Assembly: GCF_019186785.1 (NCBI RefSeq) | Contig: NZ_CP066557.1 | Span: forward strand, 1,005,334-1,069,333 | Origin: Neoehrlichia mikurensis | Lineage (GTDB): Bacteria; Pseudomonadota; Alphaproteobacteria; Rickettsiales; Anaplasmataceae | DNA length: 64,000 bases | Reading direction: 5' to 3' | Shown here: in pieces, positions 29,866-40,092 of the stretch | How positions within the stretch are numbered: position 1 is the stretch's first letter | Layout of the letters: every line of letters begins with the position of its first letter | Position numbers and translations under genes: made by a program | Notes under the pieces: generated by a model | The model's input: the letters and a program-made list of their open reading frames with translations, nothing else | What the model was told of the DNA's origin: nothing | Database searches by the model: none

Positions 29866-30288
29866 ATGGTAGGTTATATGTTGTTTAGAAATCTTATCAT
29901 ATTATTTATTATGGTATTAAGTGGATGTAAATCATATGTATTTTATCATGGGTATCCATCATCTAATGTTGTATTATGGAAAAATATTAAAATTGGTGAT
30001 CCTTCGAGTGAAGTTGTGCGGGTTCTTGGACAGCCAATCCTTAAAGAAGGAGATGTATGGTTTTACATTTCTTATAAAATATATACTAGAGGTGCTTTTG
30101 CAAAGAAACAATATAGTTCTGATTTGTTAAAATTAACTTTTAATAATGATAAGGTTTTTAAATTAGAAGAAATGAAAGTAGATAAAAGAGAGTTATATGA
30201 GATATATAAGAAAAGCAGTTTAGTGAGTGGAATTAATGATAATTTTTTAAGAAGTATAAAAGTGAAATTACAAAGTAATGATCTGTAA
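29866..30288 (+). CDS. bamE: BamE/SmpA-like outer membrane lipoprotein
   Basis: Small lipoprotein with a SmpA/OmlA-type fold. From ATG 29866 the lipobox is LSGC with Cys21, after a hydrophobic signal. The segment IKIGDPSSEVVRVLGQP followed by VWFYISYKI is typical of BamE, a partner of the BamA outer-membrane assembly machine. Other possible starts are GTG 29860 and ATG 29878. The symbol is by fold similarity only. Confidence 0.72.
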   Translation: MVGYMLFRNLIILFIMVLSGCKSYVFYHGYPSSNVVLWKNIKIGDPSSEVVRVLGQPILKEGDVWFYISYKIYTRGAFAKKQYSSDLLKLTFNNDKVFKLEEMKVDKRELYEIYKKSSLVSGINDNFLRSIKVKLQSNDL

Positions 30289-31236
30289 TATATTCTTTCT
30301 TTATTTCAGTTAGGATTTATTTTATATAGATTATAGTTATTGATAGTACAAGCTAGCATAAATTTTTTTATGAATTAAACATTAAAAAATGTTTTTAATC
30401 ATAAGGTTGTCTTTAGTTATGCATAATTTCTTTGAATTTTGTTTGAAGGTTATTCATTTATTCAATGAAAAAAATTACATAATACAAATATCTATATCTG
30501 AAAGGTAAGTTTTGATGTTAATAAACACTAAATGATTTTAGTATAGGGAATAAGAAAGTAATTTTGGATTATTTGCTGAATTACTAATTATCTATAAACA
30601 GATATATTTATACTACTAACAATTCATATAATCTACATTCAGCGCTTACAGTTCAAAATACTCAGAATTTTGCTATCAAATTTTTAACATGAATTACATA
30701 TAAATCAAAAAATACAATTTTAAGAACTTTTTTAATAACTTAACAAGCTTATTAATTCCAAAATGGAGAATACCTAAACTAATATTTCATTAAAATATAA
30801 TAGCAATTTCTAAAGTAAAATAACTTTTTGTTAATTAGCAAAAAAATTTCTTAATTTATAGTATTAATAATAACACTGATACTTTAAAAAATAATTGTAG
30901 AATAAAAAAGACAAAATATAAGCATTTACTATACTTGATATAGATTATTTATTGTTTTTTATTTTATAATTTTTTAAAAGATTTTAGCATAAATATTAAT
31001 GTATTGCATTGTTATACTTATATTATTAATTAAAGTACATGTTAATTTCTTTATTAAAAAAAAAAGACTGTCTATGTTTAATAAAAAATGTTTCAAAATA
31101 TAATTTGTATCTTTTTTTTTGTTGGATGAACATATTTTTTAAAATTTAATATAGATATTACTATATGTTATTTTGTTATTTATTATAACAATTGGTAAAT
31201 ATATAAATAAGCAAATGGTATTGTGAATTTAATAAG
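30289..31236. other. Long gap with possible small frames
   Basis: No established gene. An ATG-initiated 39-codon frame (30389-30508, plus) encodes a coding-like peptide with HNFFEFCLKVIHLFNEKNY but lacks a ribosome site. A start-less plus-strand open tract follows near 30590-30690. Both could be relics. The rest is AT-rich, with runs of A and T. Confidence 0.3.
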
Positions 31237-31974
31237 CTAGTAATCTATTTTTATTAAATATAATCCATATGGTGGAGCAGTTTCTCCTGCCGCTGCTCTA
31301 TTTTTTTGTTTTAATATATCTAACATATGTATTGGTAAAAATAGTTCTTTTCCACATTGAACTAATGTACCAGTGATAATACGTACTTGTTTATATAAAA
31401 AAGATAATGCAGATATATATATATATATATATTGATTTTTTTTAGTGATAGTAATGTTATCTATGGTTTTAATTGGTGATTTAGATTGACAAGTTTTTGA
31501 TCTAAAACTAGATAAATTATTTTTTCCTATTATATAAGAAGCAGCTTGTATCATATTGTTAATGTTTAATGGGGTAGGTATATGCCATGTTCTATTATAA
31601 TCTATTGCAATAGGGGCATACCTGTTAGTTATTTTATATAAATAATGTCTTTTTTTTGCACAAAATCTTGCATGAAATTCATTATTTACTTTTTCTACAG
31701 ATAGTATAGATATCGCATTAGGACGTAAGTGATAATTAATAGCATTTCTAATTACATAATCGTCTAAATGTGTTATTAAATCAAAATGTGCTACTTGTTC
31801 TAATGCATGCACTCCAGCATCTGTTCTTCCTCCTGCATAAACGGTAGTATGTTGCTGAGAAAAATTAAAAATTGCATTCTCAATTACTTCTTGTATTGAT
31901 TTATTAGTATGTTTTTGGCGTTGCCATCCAGAAAAACCTGACCCGTCATATTCTATAGTGATTTTATATCTCAT
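31237..31974 (-). CDS. truA: tRNA pseudouridine synthase A
   Basis: Converts U38-U40 of tRNA anticodon stems to pseudouridine. The 245-residue protein has the catalytic Asp52 in GGRTDAGVHAL, with a YDGSGFSGWQRQ start and the C-terminal segment FLYKQVRIITGTLVQCG. It follows pyrB with 1 bp between them, so they are co-transcribed. A ten-unit AT dinucleotide repeat lies inside the gene (31413-31432), coding Tyr-Ile alternation around residues 181-187. Confidence 0.95.
   Translation of the reverse strand: MRYKITIEYDGSGFSGWQRQKHTNKSIQEVIENAIFNFSQQHTTVYAGGRTDAGVHALEQVAHFDLITHLDDYVIRNAINYHLRPNAISILSVEKVNNEFHARFCAKKRHYLYKITNRYAPIAIDYNRTWHIPTPLNINNMIQAASYIIGKNNLSSFRSKTCQSKSPIKTIDNITITKKNQYIYIYISALSFLYKQVRIITGTLVQCGKELFLPIHMLDILKQKNRAAAGETAPPYGLYLIKIDY
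31413..31432. repeat. (AT)10 microsatellite within truA
   Basis: Ten perfect AT units in the coding sequence. Gain or loss of one unit (2 bp) would shift the frame, so this is a possible slippage hot spot. Confidence 0.9.
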
Positions 31975-31975
31975 G

Positions 31976-32872
31976 TTAATAGTTTAGCAAATAATGTAAA
32001 ATAGCTTTTCTTACTGCTACTCCCATTTTCACTTGCAATAAAATAACTGAGTGCTTGTCTGCAACATTATTAGAGATTTCAACTCCTTTGTTTGCTGGGC
32101 CTGGGTGCATTATAATAACGTTTGGTTTTGTGTATGCAAGCTTTTCTTTGTTTAATAAATATAAGTGAGAATAGTCTTTAAGTGATGGAACTATGTTATC
32201 TATCATACGTTCTTTTTGTATTCTTAATAGCATGATTATATCTGCATCTTGAATACCTTCTATTAAATTATGTGTGATGCGTGAAACCCCTTGTAATTTA
32301 CATGTGATATTTGGAGGTCCAATTAATGTAATATTAGTATTAAATTGGGATAATAATTTTACATTTGATCTTGCAACCCTGCTGTGTAGTATATCTCCAC
32401 ATATTGATATATTTAAATTTTGTAAACTGCCTTTCAGATAGCGTATTGTACAATAATCTATTAAAGCTTGTGTGGGGTGTTCGTGATTCCCATCTCCAGC
32501 ATTTATTATACAGCAGTTGTTTATTATTTTTGCAAGTGTATGTATAAAAGTGCTATATTGAGATCGTATAATCATTAAATTAGGATTCATTGCTTGTAAA
32601 GTTGATATGGTATCAATTATACTTTCACCTTTATTAATAGAAGAAGTTGCTATATTTACTGTAATTGTAGTAGCTCCTAATGATTTTTCTGCAATTTCAA
32701 AAGATGACAATGTTCTAGTAGAATATTCAAAAAATAAGTTAATAATAATTTTATTTTTTAATATATCACTGAAATTGGTATTATGTAGGTAATGCATGGA
32801 TAAATTAAATATTGCTTCAATGTCAGTGAGAGTTAAGTCGGATATTTGCAATAAATGTGATTTTTTTTTCAT
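31976..32872 (-). CDS. pyrB: Aspartate carbamoyltransferase
   Basis: Catalyses carbamoyl phosphate plus aspartate to carbamoyl aspartate in pyrimidine synthesis. The 298-residue protein has the phosphate site STRT (51-54, in FFEYSTRTLSSFE), the HPTQALIDYCTI segment, and HPGPANKG near the end. No regulatory pyrI chain is adjacent. It is the first gene of a pyrB-truA pair. Confidence 0.96.
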   Translation of the reverse strand: MKKKSHLLQISDLTLTDIEAIFNLSMHYLHNTNFSDILKNKIIINLFFEYSTRTLSSFEIAEKSLGATTITVNIATSSINKGESIIDTISTLQAMNPNLMIIRSQYSTFIHTLAKIINNCCIINAGDGNHEHPTQALIDYCTIRYLKGSLQNLNISICGDILHSRVARSNVKLLSQFNTNITLIGPPNITCKLQGVSRITHNLIEGIQDADIIMLLRIQKERMIDNIVPSLKDYSHLYLLNKEKLAYTKPNVIIMHPGPANKGVEISNNVADKHSVILLQVKMGVAVRKAILHYLLNY

Positions 32873-34058
32873 CTAAAAAAAATATTGATAATTTGCTTAT
32901 AATATAGTTTATTTTCTGCAAGTTATCATTTATTTTTTCAATAAAAGTTTAAAATTTTTTTGATAATTTATACCTTAGTAGACATTATGATATAACTTAT
33001 TAATAATAAATTTATGAAATAAAAATTAATAATTATTAATGATCTAAAAGTTGTTTTTTATTATTTTAAAGTTTTTTAATAAGTGATGTTTTTGCTATTT
33101 CATGAAGTAATAGCTTTATATCATAAAGATTATAAGATGATTGAGAATTATATTTAAATAATTGTAAAATATAGTTATATATTTAAACTTCTGTAATTAT
33201 TTTTTTGTGTATATAGACATGCTATTAATTTTTTTAGTAAAGTGCACTGTTATTTATTAGGTGGTATACTAATATTATGTTAAGTGTATACAAAATTTTT
33301 ACATTAATGAAATATCATGATTTCACTATAATATTTTTATATATGATTACTTAATTGATAAGGATAATTAAGTATTTTATAGAAATAAAAATTAACTAAC
33401 TAAGGATGATAGTTTTAAGGGTTATATCGTATCTAAGGTAATTGGTAAATTATGCAAAAATATTTTTCAAGCTATTATAATGTTATTACTGAGGAGTATT
33501 TTGAGTAACTTGTATTATTACGGAGTAGCACCTTAAGATGTTTTATAGATGGTTATGAAATAAATAGCTAAAAAATATTAAAGATTTTAATCACTATACA
33601 TTAATTTGTTTTGTAGCTTATGCTTATTTATATGAATGCTTATATAAGTTTGTATTTATAAAGCATTTTTATTCTTAATTACATCTTTTTTTTTGTAGCT
33701 TCTCTTCTTTTAGTAGATCTAATGATGTTTTTTTATCTAATTACCATATTGATGTTTTTTTTGATTATACTAACAATCTAATTTTTAGTTATATTTATAT
33801 AAAAATATAAGCTGTATTATGAGGTACTTCTTAGATAAGTATTGATGTAATAAGTACAGTATTTATATTTAAAAAAAAATAAGTGCAATATTTTATTAGA
33901 AATATTACTATATAATAAAGGTATTAACTTTTAATGCTATGGAATAATTGTATATAAGCAGAAAATAAATTCTAAGTAAAATAAAAGATTTTTTTGATTT
34001 ATATCAATTTTTCTGTATAAATAATTCCTGAATATGAAAATTTATAAGAAGATGTTTT
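32873..34058. other. Long gap upstream of gyrB
   Basis: Nearly 1.2 kb without an intact gene between the divergent pyrB and gyrB genes. Apart from the relic noted at 33396-33536, a short minus-strand tract near 33690-33750 has coding-like content (DKKTSLDLLKEEKLQKK). No replication-origin features or tandem repeats are evident. Confidence 0.35.
33396..33536 (+). pseudogene. Start-less coding-like relic
   Basis: Forty-six codons without a stop encode a plausible protein end: KDDSFKGYIVSKVIGKLCKN, then a hydrophobic stretch, ending YYYGVAP. There is no start codon at its beginning (an internal ATG is late). The bases around its stop (CACCTTAAGAT) also occur at 1641-1651 in the gap before pccB. 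Not recognised. Confidence 0.3.
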
Positions 34059-36467
34059 ATGGGTGATTATAATGCTAACTCAATTACTATATTAAAGGGT
34101 CTTGATGCGGTAAAAAAACGTCCAGGTATGTACATTGGAGATACTGATGATGGGTCTGGGTTGCATCATATGGTATATGAAGTTATTGATAATTCAATTG
34201 ATGAAGCACTTGCTGGATTTTGTAATAAAATAGATATTATTTTAAATGTTGATGAATCAGTATCTATCATTGATAATGGTAGAGGTATTCCTGTAGATCT
34301 TCATGAAGAAGGTGTTTCTGCTGCAGAGGTTATAATGACCCAATTGCATGCTGGGGGTAAGTTTGACCATAATAGCTATAAAGTATCGGGTGGACTTCAT
34401 GGTGTAGGTGTGTCAGTAGTTAATGCTTTATCACATTGGTTAGAACTTACTATATGGAGAAATAATAAAGAGTATTTTATAAGATTTGAGGATGGTAAAG
34501 TAGTATCTTCACTGCAAGTTGTGAATGAAAATGTAGCAAAAAAAGGTACAAAAATTACTTTTATGCCTTCAAGTGAAATTTTTTCTTTTGTAAAGTTTAA
34601 TTATGCAATATTAGAAAATCGTATTAGGGAATTATCTTTTCTTAATTCTAATGTTAATATTAATTTAAAAGATTTGCGTGAAAAACCAATTCTACAATCT
34701 TGTTTTGGATTAAAAAATAGTTCTGTACAAGAGGATGAAGATAGTAGTGGGACATCAGGATTTGTAAAGTATCTTGATCGTAATAAAACAGCGGTAACAA
34801 AGATTATTAATATTAATGGAATTGCTGATGATACTGGTATTGCTGTAGAACTTTCAATGCATTGGAATGATTCTTATTATGAGAATATGTTATGTTTTAC
34901 TAATAATATTAGACAAAGAGATGGAGGAACCCATCTTGCAGGATTTCGCTCTGCTTTAACTAGATGTATAAATAACTATGCAACAAATGAAGGGTTTTTG
35001 AAAAAAGCTAAAGTTGCTCTTGTTGGTGAAGATATGAGAGAAGGATTGACATGTGTATTATCAATAAAAATACCTGATCCAAAATTTTCTTCACAAACTA
35101 AGGATAAACTTGTAAGTGCGGAGGCAAGGACAGTTGTAGAAAGTATAGTTTTTGAAAAACTTACATCTCTTTTTGAAGTTAATCCTAAATTAGCAGCTAC
35201 TGTTATTGAAAGAGTAATTAGGTCTGCTAAAGGAAGAGAAGCTGCAAGAAAAGCTAGAGATGTAATTAAGAATAAAAATGCTTTGGAATTTATATCCCTA
35301 CCTGGAAAATTAGCGGATTGTCAAGAAAAATCTCCTGAGTTATCAGAATTATTTGTAGTTGAAGGTAATTCTGCAGGTGGATCTGCTAAACAAGGAAGAG
35401 ATAGAAGACATCAAGCAGTTTTATCATTAAAAGGAAAGATATTAAATGTGGAAAGAGTAGGATTAGATCGTATTTTATCGTCTGCAGAAATATCATCTTT
35501 AATTGCTGCTATAGGAAGTAATATAGGCAACGATAATTTTAATGTTGAAAAGGTTAGGTATCATAAGATTATTATTATGACAGATGCAGATGTTGATGGT
35601 TCTCATATTAGAACTTTATTACTTACCTTTTTTTTTCGATATATGAGGGAGATTATTAATCATGGTTATTTATATATAGCTCAGCCCCCATTATATAAAG
35701 TAACAAAACATAAAAAAGAAATTTACATTAAGAATGATGACATGTTGCATAATTATATTATAGATTATGCAATTAAAGATTTAACCTTAAATAGTAATAA
35801 GATTTATTGTAATGATGATTTGCGTATTATTTTAGAAAAATGTATGAAAATCAGTAATTTAACAAAATGTTATAAAAAAATTATTCCTCAAGATGTTTTA
35901 GAGTCATTGTTATTATCTTATAATGATCATAAATTTAGTTTTACTGATAAAATATCTTATTATTTAAATAAATTATTTAATGAATATAAATGGAATGTTG
36001 AAGTTGATAAAAATAATGAATTAGTAATTTGTAAATTATCACAAGGTATGCTTGATAAATACTGTATCAGTAATGATCTAATTCAATCGCAAGATATTCA
36101 AAAAGCTATTAATATAATTAATGATTCTAGTAATGCTGATATAAATAATATTTTTGATAATGTGTCAATTTTATCGTCAAAGGATAGTAATGTAAAAATT
36201 CACTCTCCAACATCGTTAGTAAATAATATTATTGAATTTGGAAAAAAGGATATGATTTTACAAAGATTTAAAGGATTAGGAGAGATGAATGCTGATCAGC
36301 TATGGGACACTACGTTAAATCCTGAAACAAGAACTTTATTAAGAGTGAGAATTTCTGATTGTGAAGCTGCAGATTCAATTTTTTCAGTATTAATGGGGGA
36401 TTTTGTGGAACCAAGACGTGATTTTATTAATAATAATGCTCTTAATGTGCAGAATATAGATGCATAA
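34059..36467 (+). CDS. gyrB: DNA gyrase subunit B
   Basis: ATPase subunit of gyrase, which introduces negative supercoils. The 802-residue protein has the GHKL ATPase domain (YEVIDNSIDEALAGF; DNGRGIPVD; GGLHGVGVSVVNALS), the transducer with QTKDKL, the TOPRIM domain (VEGNSAGGSAKQGRDRRHQA; DADVDGSHIRTLLL), and the C-terminal GLGEMNADQLWDTT segment. A poorly conserved insert of about 150 residues lies between TOPRIM and the tail, as in many gram-negative GyrB proteins. It stands alone with long flanks. Confidence 0.97.
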   Translation: MGDYNANSITILKGLDAVKKRPGMYIGDTDDGSGLHHMVYEVIDNSIDEALAGFCNKIDIILNVDESVSIIDNGRGIPVDLHEEGVSAAEVIMTQLHAGGKFDHNSYKVSGGLHGVGVSVVNALSHWLELTIWRNNKEYFIRFEDGKVVSSLQVVNENVAKKGTKITFMPSSEIFSFVKFNYAILENRIRELSFLNSNVNINLKDLREKPILQSCFGLKNSSVQEDEDSSGTSGFVKYLDRNKTAVTKIININGIADDTGIAVELSMHWNDSYYENMLCFTNNIRQRDGGTHLAGFRSALTRCINNYATNEGFLKKAKVALVGEDMREGLTCVLSIKIPDPKFSSQTKDKLVSAEARTVVESIVFEKLTSLFEVNPKLAATVIERVIRSAKGREAARKARDVIKNKNALEFISLPGKLADCQEKSPELSELFVVEGNSAGGSAKQGRDRRHQAVLSLKGKILNVERVGLDRILSSAEISSLIAAIGSNIGNDNFNVEKVRYHKIIIMTDADVDGSHIRTLLLTFFFRYMREIINHGYLYIAQPPLYKVTKHKKEIYIKNDDMLHNYIIDYAIKDLTLNSNKIYCNDDLRIILEKCMKISNLTKCYKKIIPQDVLESLLLSYNDHKFSFTDKISYYLNKLFNEYKWNVEVDKNNELVICKLSQGMLDKYCISNDLIQSQDIQKAINIINDSSNADINNIFDNVSILSSKDSNVKIHSPTSLVNNIIEFGKKDMILQRFKGLGEMNADQLWDTTLNPETRTLLRVRISDCEAADSIFSVLMGDFVEPRRDFINNNALNVQNIDA

Positions 36468-36694
36468 ATTATTTTTGATTTTTTCATACTATTGTAATAT
36501 TATGTAATAATATATACTGCAGCTAATTAACAAAAATGACTGCTTAGCTTTTTTATGTACGTAAATATTTTAAAAGTAATACTTTTATGTAAGAAATACA
36601 ATATTGCTAATGTTTTTGATTATTTTGAATGTTGACGTTATATGTTAAAATGATACAATAAAATAAGTTTTTTTAAAGATTCGTAGGGGTTATT

Positions 36695-36910
36695 ATGGCT
36701 AAAGGAGGAAAAGTTGCGAAAACAGCAAGCAAAAATAATCCAATGCAACGTAATAAAAATGCTGTACAGAAAACTTACAATGGTAAGCCTGTCAAACCTA
36801 TAAAATATATAAATAGAGAACTTGGTCAAGTGTTTATGGCAGGACAATTTGAAAATGGTACTCTTGTAGAAGATAATAATAAGTATCCGATAAAATGGTC
36901 TAATATATAA
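36695..36910 (+). CDS. Small basic hypothetical protein
   Basis: A 71-residue protein with a lysine- and asparagine-rich N-terminal half (KGGKVAKTASKNNPMQRNKN) and a less charged C-terminal half (NRELGQVFMAGQFENG, then NKYPIKWSNI). A GGGG upstream of the ATG and position 12 bp before nuoG suggest it is expressed and co-transcribed with the nuo genes. I do not recognise a family. The basic start could bind nucleic acid, which is a guess. Confidence 0.65.
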   Translation: MAKGGKVAKTASKNNPMQRNKNAVQKTYNGKPVKPIKYINRELGQVFMAGQFENGTLVEDNNKYPIKWSNI

Positions 36911-36922
36911 TTAGGGTAATAT

Positions 36923-38974
36923 GTGGTTAAGTTAATTATTAACTCACAGGAAGTAGAAGTTGATGCTGGGATGACAGTGCTCCAGGCATGTGAAATTGCA
37001 GGGATTGAAATACCAAGATTTTGCTATCATGAACGCCTTGCTATTGCAGGAAATTGTCGAATGTGTTTAGTGGAAATTGCAAATGGTCCTCCAAAACCTG
37101 CAGCTTCATGCGCAATGCCTGTTGCTGATGGTATGGTAGTCAATACTAACACTGATAAAATTAAAAAAGCAAGAGAAGGTGTGCTTGAATTTTTATTGAT
37201 AAACCATCCTTTAGATTGTCCAATTTGTGATCAAGGTGGGGAGTGTGATCTCCAAGATCAAGTTATGGCATATGGGTGTAGTGTTAGTAGATATTGTGAG
37301 GAAAAAAGGGCTGTATCTAAAAAAAATTTTGGTCCATTAATTGAAAATATGATGACTAGATGCATACATTGTACTAGATGTATAAGATTTTTATCAGATG
37401 TTGCTGGAACTTATGATTTGGGAACTATAGGTAGAGGGGAATTAATGGAAATAGATACCTATATTGCTAAAGGTATCACTTCGGAAATTTCTGGTAATAT
37501 AATAGATCTTTGTCCTGTTGGTGCTTTAACATCAAAACCTTATTCTTTCAAAGCTAGATCTTGGGAATTATCTCATTGCGAAACAATAGATGTTTTAGAT
37601 GCTGTAGGTAGTAATATTCGTGTTGATTGTAGAGGTCTTGAGGTAATGCGAATTTTGCCTAGGGTTAATGAAGAAATCAATGAAGAATGGATATCAGATA
37701 AAACAAGGTTTTCATATGATGGGCTAAAGGTTCAGAGGCTTGATAAGCCATATATGAGACGTAACGGAAAATTAGTAGCTTCAACTTGGGAAGAAGCTTT
37801 TTTTGTTATTGCTGAAAAATTGAAAAATATACCGGGGGATAGAATAGCTGCAATTGCAGGAGATTTAGTAGATTGTGAATCAATGCTTTTGTTAAAAGAG
37901 TTAATGCATAAATTAGGTAGTGATAATATTGACTGTAGGCAAGATGGCGCTAAAATTTTGACAATTAATAGAGCTTTATATTTATTTAATACTAGTATTT
38001 CTAAGATAGAGGAAGCAGATTTATGTATATTAATTAATACTAACATAAGATTTGATGCTCCTATGATTAATACTAGAATACGTAAGCGTTATCTTCAAGG
38101 AGAATTTGTAATTGCTAGTATAGGTCCTAAGTTTAATTATAATTATCAAGTAGAATATTTAGGTGATGATTGTGCAATATTACAAGATATTTTTAATAAT
38201 CAGCATAGTTTTTGTGAAGTATTGAATAAGGCAAAAAAACCTATGCTTATTATAGGTCAAGATGGATTAATTGGTGATAATGCTAACGCTATTTTAGTAT
38301 TAGCAAGTAAAATTGCAGAAAAATTTAATATGATACAAGAACAATGGAACGGATTCAATGTATTACATAAGGCGGCTGCTAGAGTTGGAGGATTAGATGT
38401 AGGATTTATTCCGAAAAATTTTTCTAATATCGATGTTTTAAAGATACTGAAAAAGGCAGAATGTGGTGATATAGATGTTTTATATCTTTTAGGAGCTGAT
38501 GAAATTAATCTCTCAAGTAGTAAGTTATCCTTTGTTATATATCAAGGACATCATTGTGATAATGGTGCACAAAATGCAGATATTGTATTACCTGGTGCAG
38601 CATATACAGAAAAAATAGCAACTTATGTAAATACAGAAGGTAGAGCTCAGAGAACAACTATAGCTATTTATCCTCCTGGCATAGCTAAAGAAGATTGGTT
38701 GATTATTAAGGAATTATCTCAATATTTAGGTAAGGAATTGCCTTATAATAGTGTATTTGATGTACAGAGGCAGCTTTCTACTTTAGGTGAACAGTTTAAG
38801 GAAGAGAATATTGGTAAATTAATTGCAAATAAATGGTTATCTGTTGATGAAGAAGTGAACTTTAATATTCATGGTAAATTAACTACAAAGGAGTGCAATT
38901 TTTATATGACTAATTCTATTAGTAGATCATCAAGTATTATGGCAAATTGTGCTAAATATTTTATTCAAGATTAG
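36923..38974 (+). CDS. nuoG: NADH-quinone oxidoreductase subunit G
   Basis: Large peripheral-arm subunit of complex I carrying the electron wire. The 683-residue protein has [2Fe-2S] ligands Cys34, Cys45, Cys48, Cys63; the His-ligated [4Fe-4S] centre with His95, Cys99, Cys102, Cys108; and a further [4Fe-4S] centre with Cys147, Cys150, Cys153, Cys197. A molybdopterin-oxidoreductase-like domain without cofactor follows. The start is GTG 36923, with AGGG six bases upstream; the ATG at 36921 is out of frame. nuoH follows after 6 bp. Confidence 0.96.
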   Translation: MVKLIINSQEVEVDAGMTVLQACEIAGIEIPRFCYHERLAIAGNCRMCLVEIANGPPKPAASCAMPVADGMVVNTNTDKIKKAREGVLEFLLINHPLDCPICDQGGECDLQDQVMAYGCSVSRYCEEKRAVSKKNFGPLIENMMTRCIHCTRCIRFLSDVAGTYDLGTIGRGELMEIDTYIAKGITSEISGNIIDLCPVGALTSKPYSFKARSWELSHCETIDVLDAVGSNIRVDCRGLEVMRILPRVNEEINEEWISDKTRFSYDGLKVQRLDKPYMRRNGKLVASTWEEAFFVIAEKLKNIPGDRIAAIAGDLVDCESMLLLKELMHKLGSDNIDCRQDGAKILTINRALYLFNTSISKIEEADLCILINTNIRFDAPMINTRIRKRYLQGEFVIASIGPKFNYNYQVEYLGDDCAILQDIFNNQHSFCEVLNKAKKPMLIIGQDGLIGDNANAILVLASKIAEKFNMIQEQWNGFNVLHKAAARVGGLDVGFIPKNFSNIDVLKILKKAECGDIDVLYLLGADEINLSSSKLSFVIYQGHHCDNGAQNADIVLPGAAYTEKIATYVNTEGRAQRTTIAIYPPGIAKEDWLIIKELSQYLGKELPYNSVFDVQRQLSTLGEQFKEENIGKLIANKWLSVDEEVNFNIHGKLTTKECNFYMTNSISRSSSIMANCAKYFIQD

Positions 38975-38980
38975 GATAGT

Positions 38981-40051
38981 ATGAAATTTATACTGATGTT
39001 GTATAATTGGATTAGTGGTTATGGTGGGTTGTTATTATTAAAAATTATCTTTACCATTTTGATAGTAATGCTTTCTGTAGCGTATTTAGTCTATATGGAA
39101 CGAAAGATTCTTGCATCTATACAATTAAGACAAGGCCCTAATATTGTAGGCCCTTTTGGAATACTGCAACCATTTGCAGATGCAATAAAACTTATAACAA
39201 AAGAATATGTTATTCCTTTTAGATCTAATAAATTAGCTTTTTTTATTGCTCCTATTATTACTTTTACTATTGCTTTATTAGGGTGGGCAGTCATTCCATT
39301 TGGTGTAGATATTATAATAAGTGATGGACAAGAATTGGTTATTCCTCATGTAATTTCTAATATTAATGTAGGTGTTTTATATATTTTAGCAATTTCTTCG
39401 TTAGGTATTTATGGTATTTTAATAGCTGGATGGTCAAGTAATTCAAATTATGCCTTTTTAGGGGCTATTAGATCAGCATCTCAAATGATATCATATGAGG
39501 TATCTATAGGACTTGTAGTTAATACAGTCTTGATAGCAACTGGGTCATTAAAATTAGGGGAAATTGTTGTATTTCGACATAATATGCCGTATTGGATTGA
39601 TTTATTATTATTTCCTATGGCTGTAGTGTTTTTTATTTCTGCTTTAGCTGAGACTAATCGTCATCCTTTTGATCTTCCAGAAGCAGAATCAGAATTAGTA
39701 TCTGGTTATAATGTGGAATATTCGTCTATGCCATTTGCACTATTTTTTTTAGGTGAATATGCTAATATGATATTAATTAGTGCAATGATGGTAATTTTCT
39801 TTTTTGGTGGTTGGTATCCACCACTTAATATTGGGTTTTTATATAAAATTCCTGGGTTAGTATGGTTAATGTTAAAAGTTGTATTTATATTATTTTGTTT
39901 TATATGGATTAGAGGTACGATTCCTAGATATAGATATGATCAGCTTATGCGTTTAGGATGGAAGGTACTTCTCCCGATATCATTGATATGGGTTATAATA
40001 GTGTCAGGAGTTTTATTATATACAGATTCATTGCCGCATTTGAAACAGTAA
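38981..40051 (+). CDS. nuoH: NADH-quinone oxidoreductase subunit H
   Basis: Membrane subunit of complex I that forms the quinone chamber with NuoB and NuoD. The 356-residue protein has about eight membrane helices and the conserved blocks [33 protein letters not shown] and [18 protein letters not shown] with GYNVEYSS. It has AGGA before the ATG. The gene is intact, which makes the truncated nuoD just downstream more striking. Confidence 0.96.
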   Translation: MKFILMLYNWISGYGGLLLLKIIFTILIVMLSVAYLVYMERKILASIQLRQGPNIVGPFGILQPFADAIKLITKEYVIPFRSNKLAFFIAPIITFTIALLGWAVIPFGVDIIISDGQELVIPHVISNINVGVLYILAISSLGIYGILIAGWSSNSNYAFLGAIRSASQMISYEVSIGLVVNTVLIATGSLKLGEIVVFRHNMPYWIDLLLFPMAVVFFISALAETNRHPFDLPEAESELVSGYNVEYSSMPFALFFLGEYANMILISAMMVIFFFGGWYPPLNIGFLYKIPGLVWLMLKVVFILFCFIWIRGTIPRYRYDQLMRLGWKVLLPISLIWVIIVSGVLLYTDSLPHLKQ

Positions 40052-40092
40052 ATTATAGTTATTAATGAGTAGAAGAATTTTATATCAAGCCT

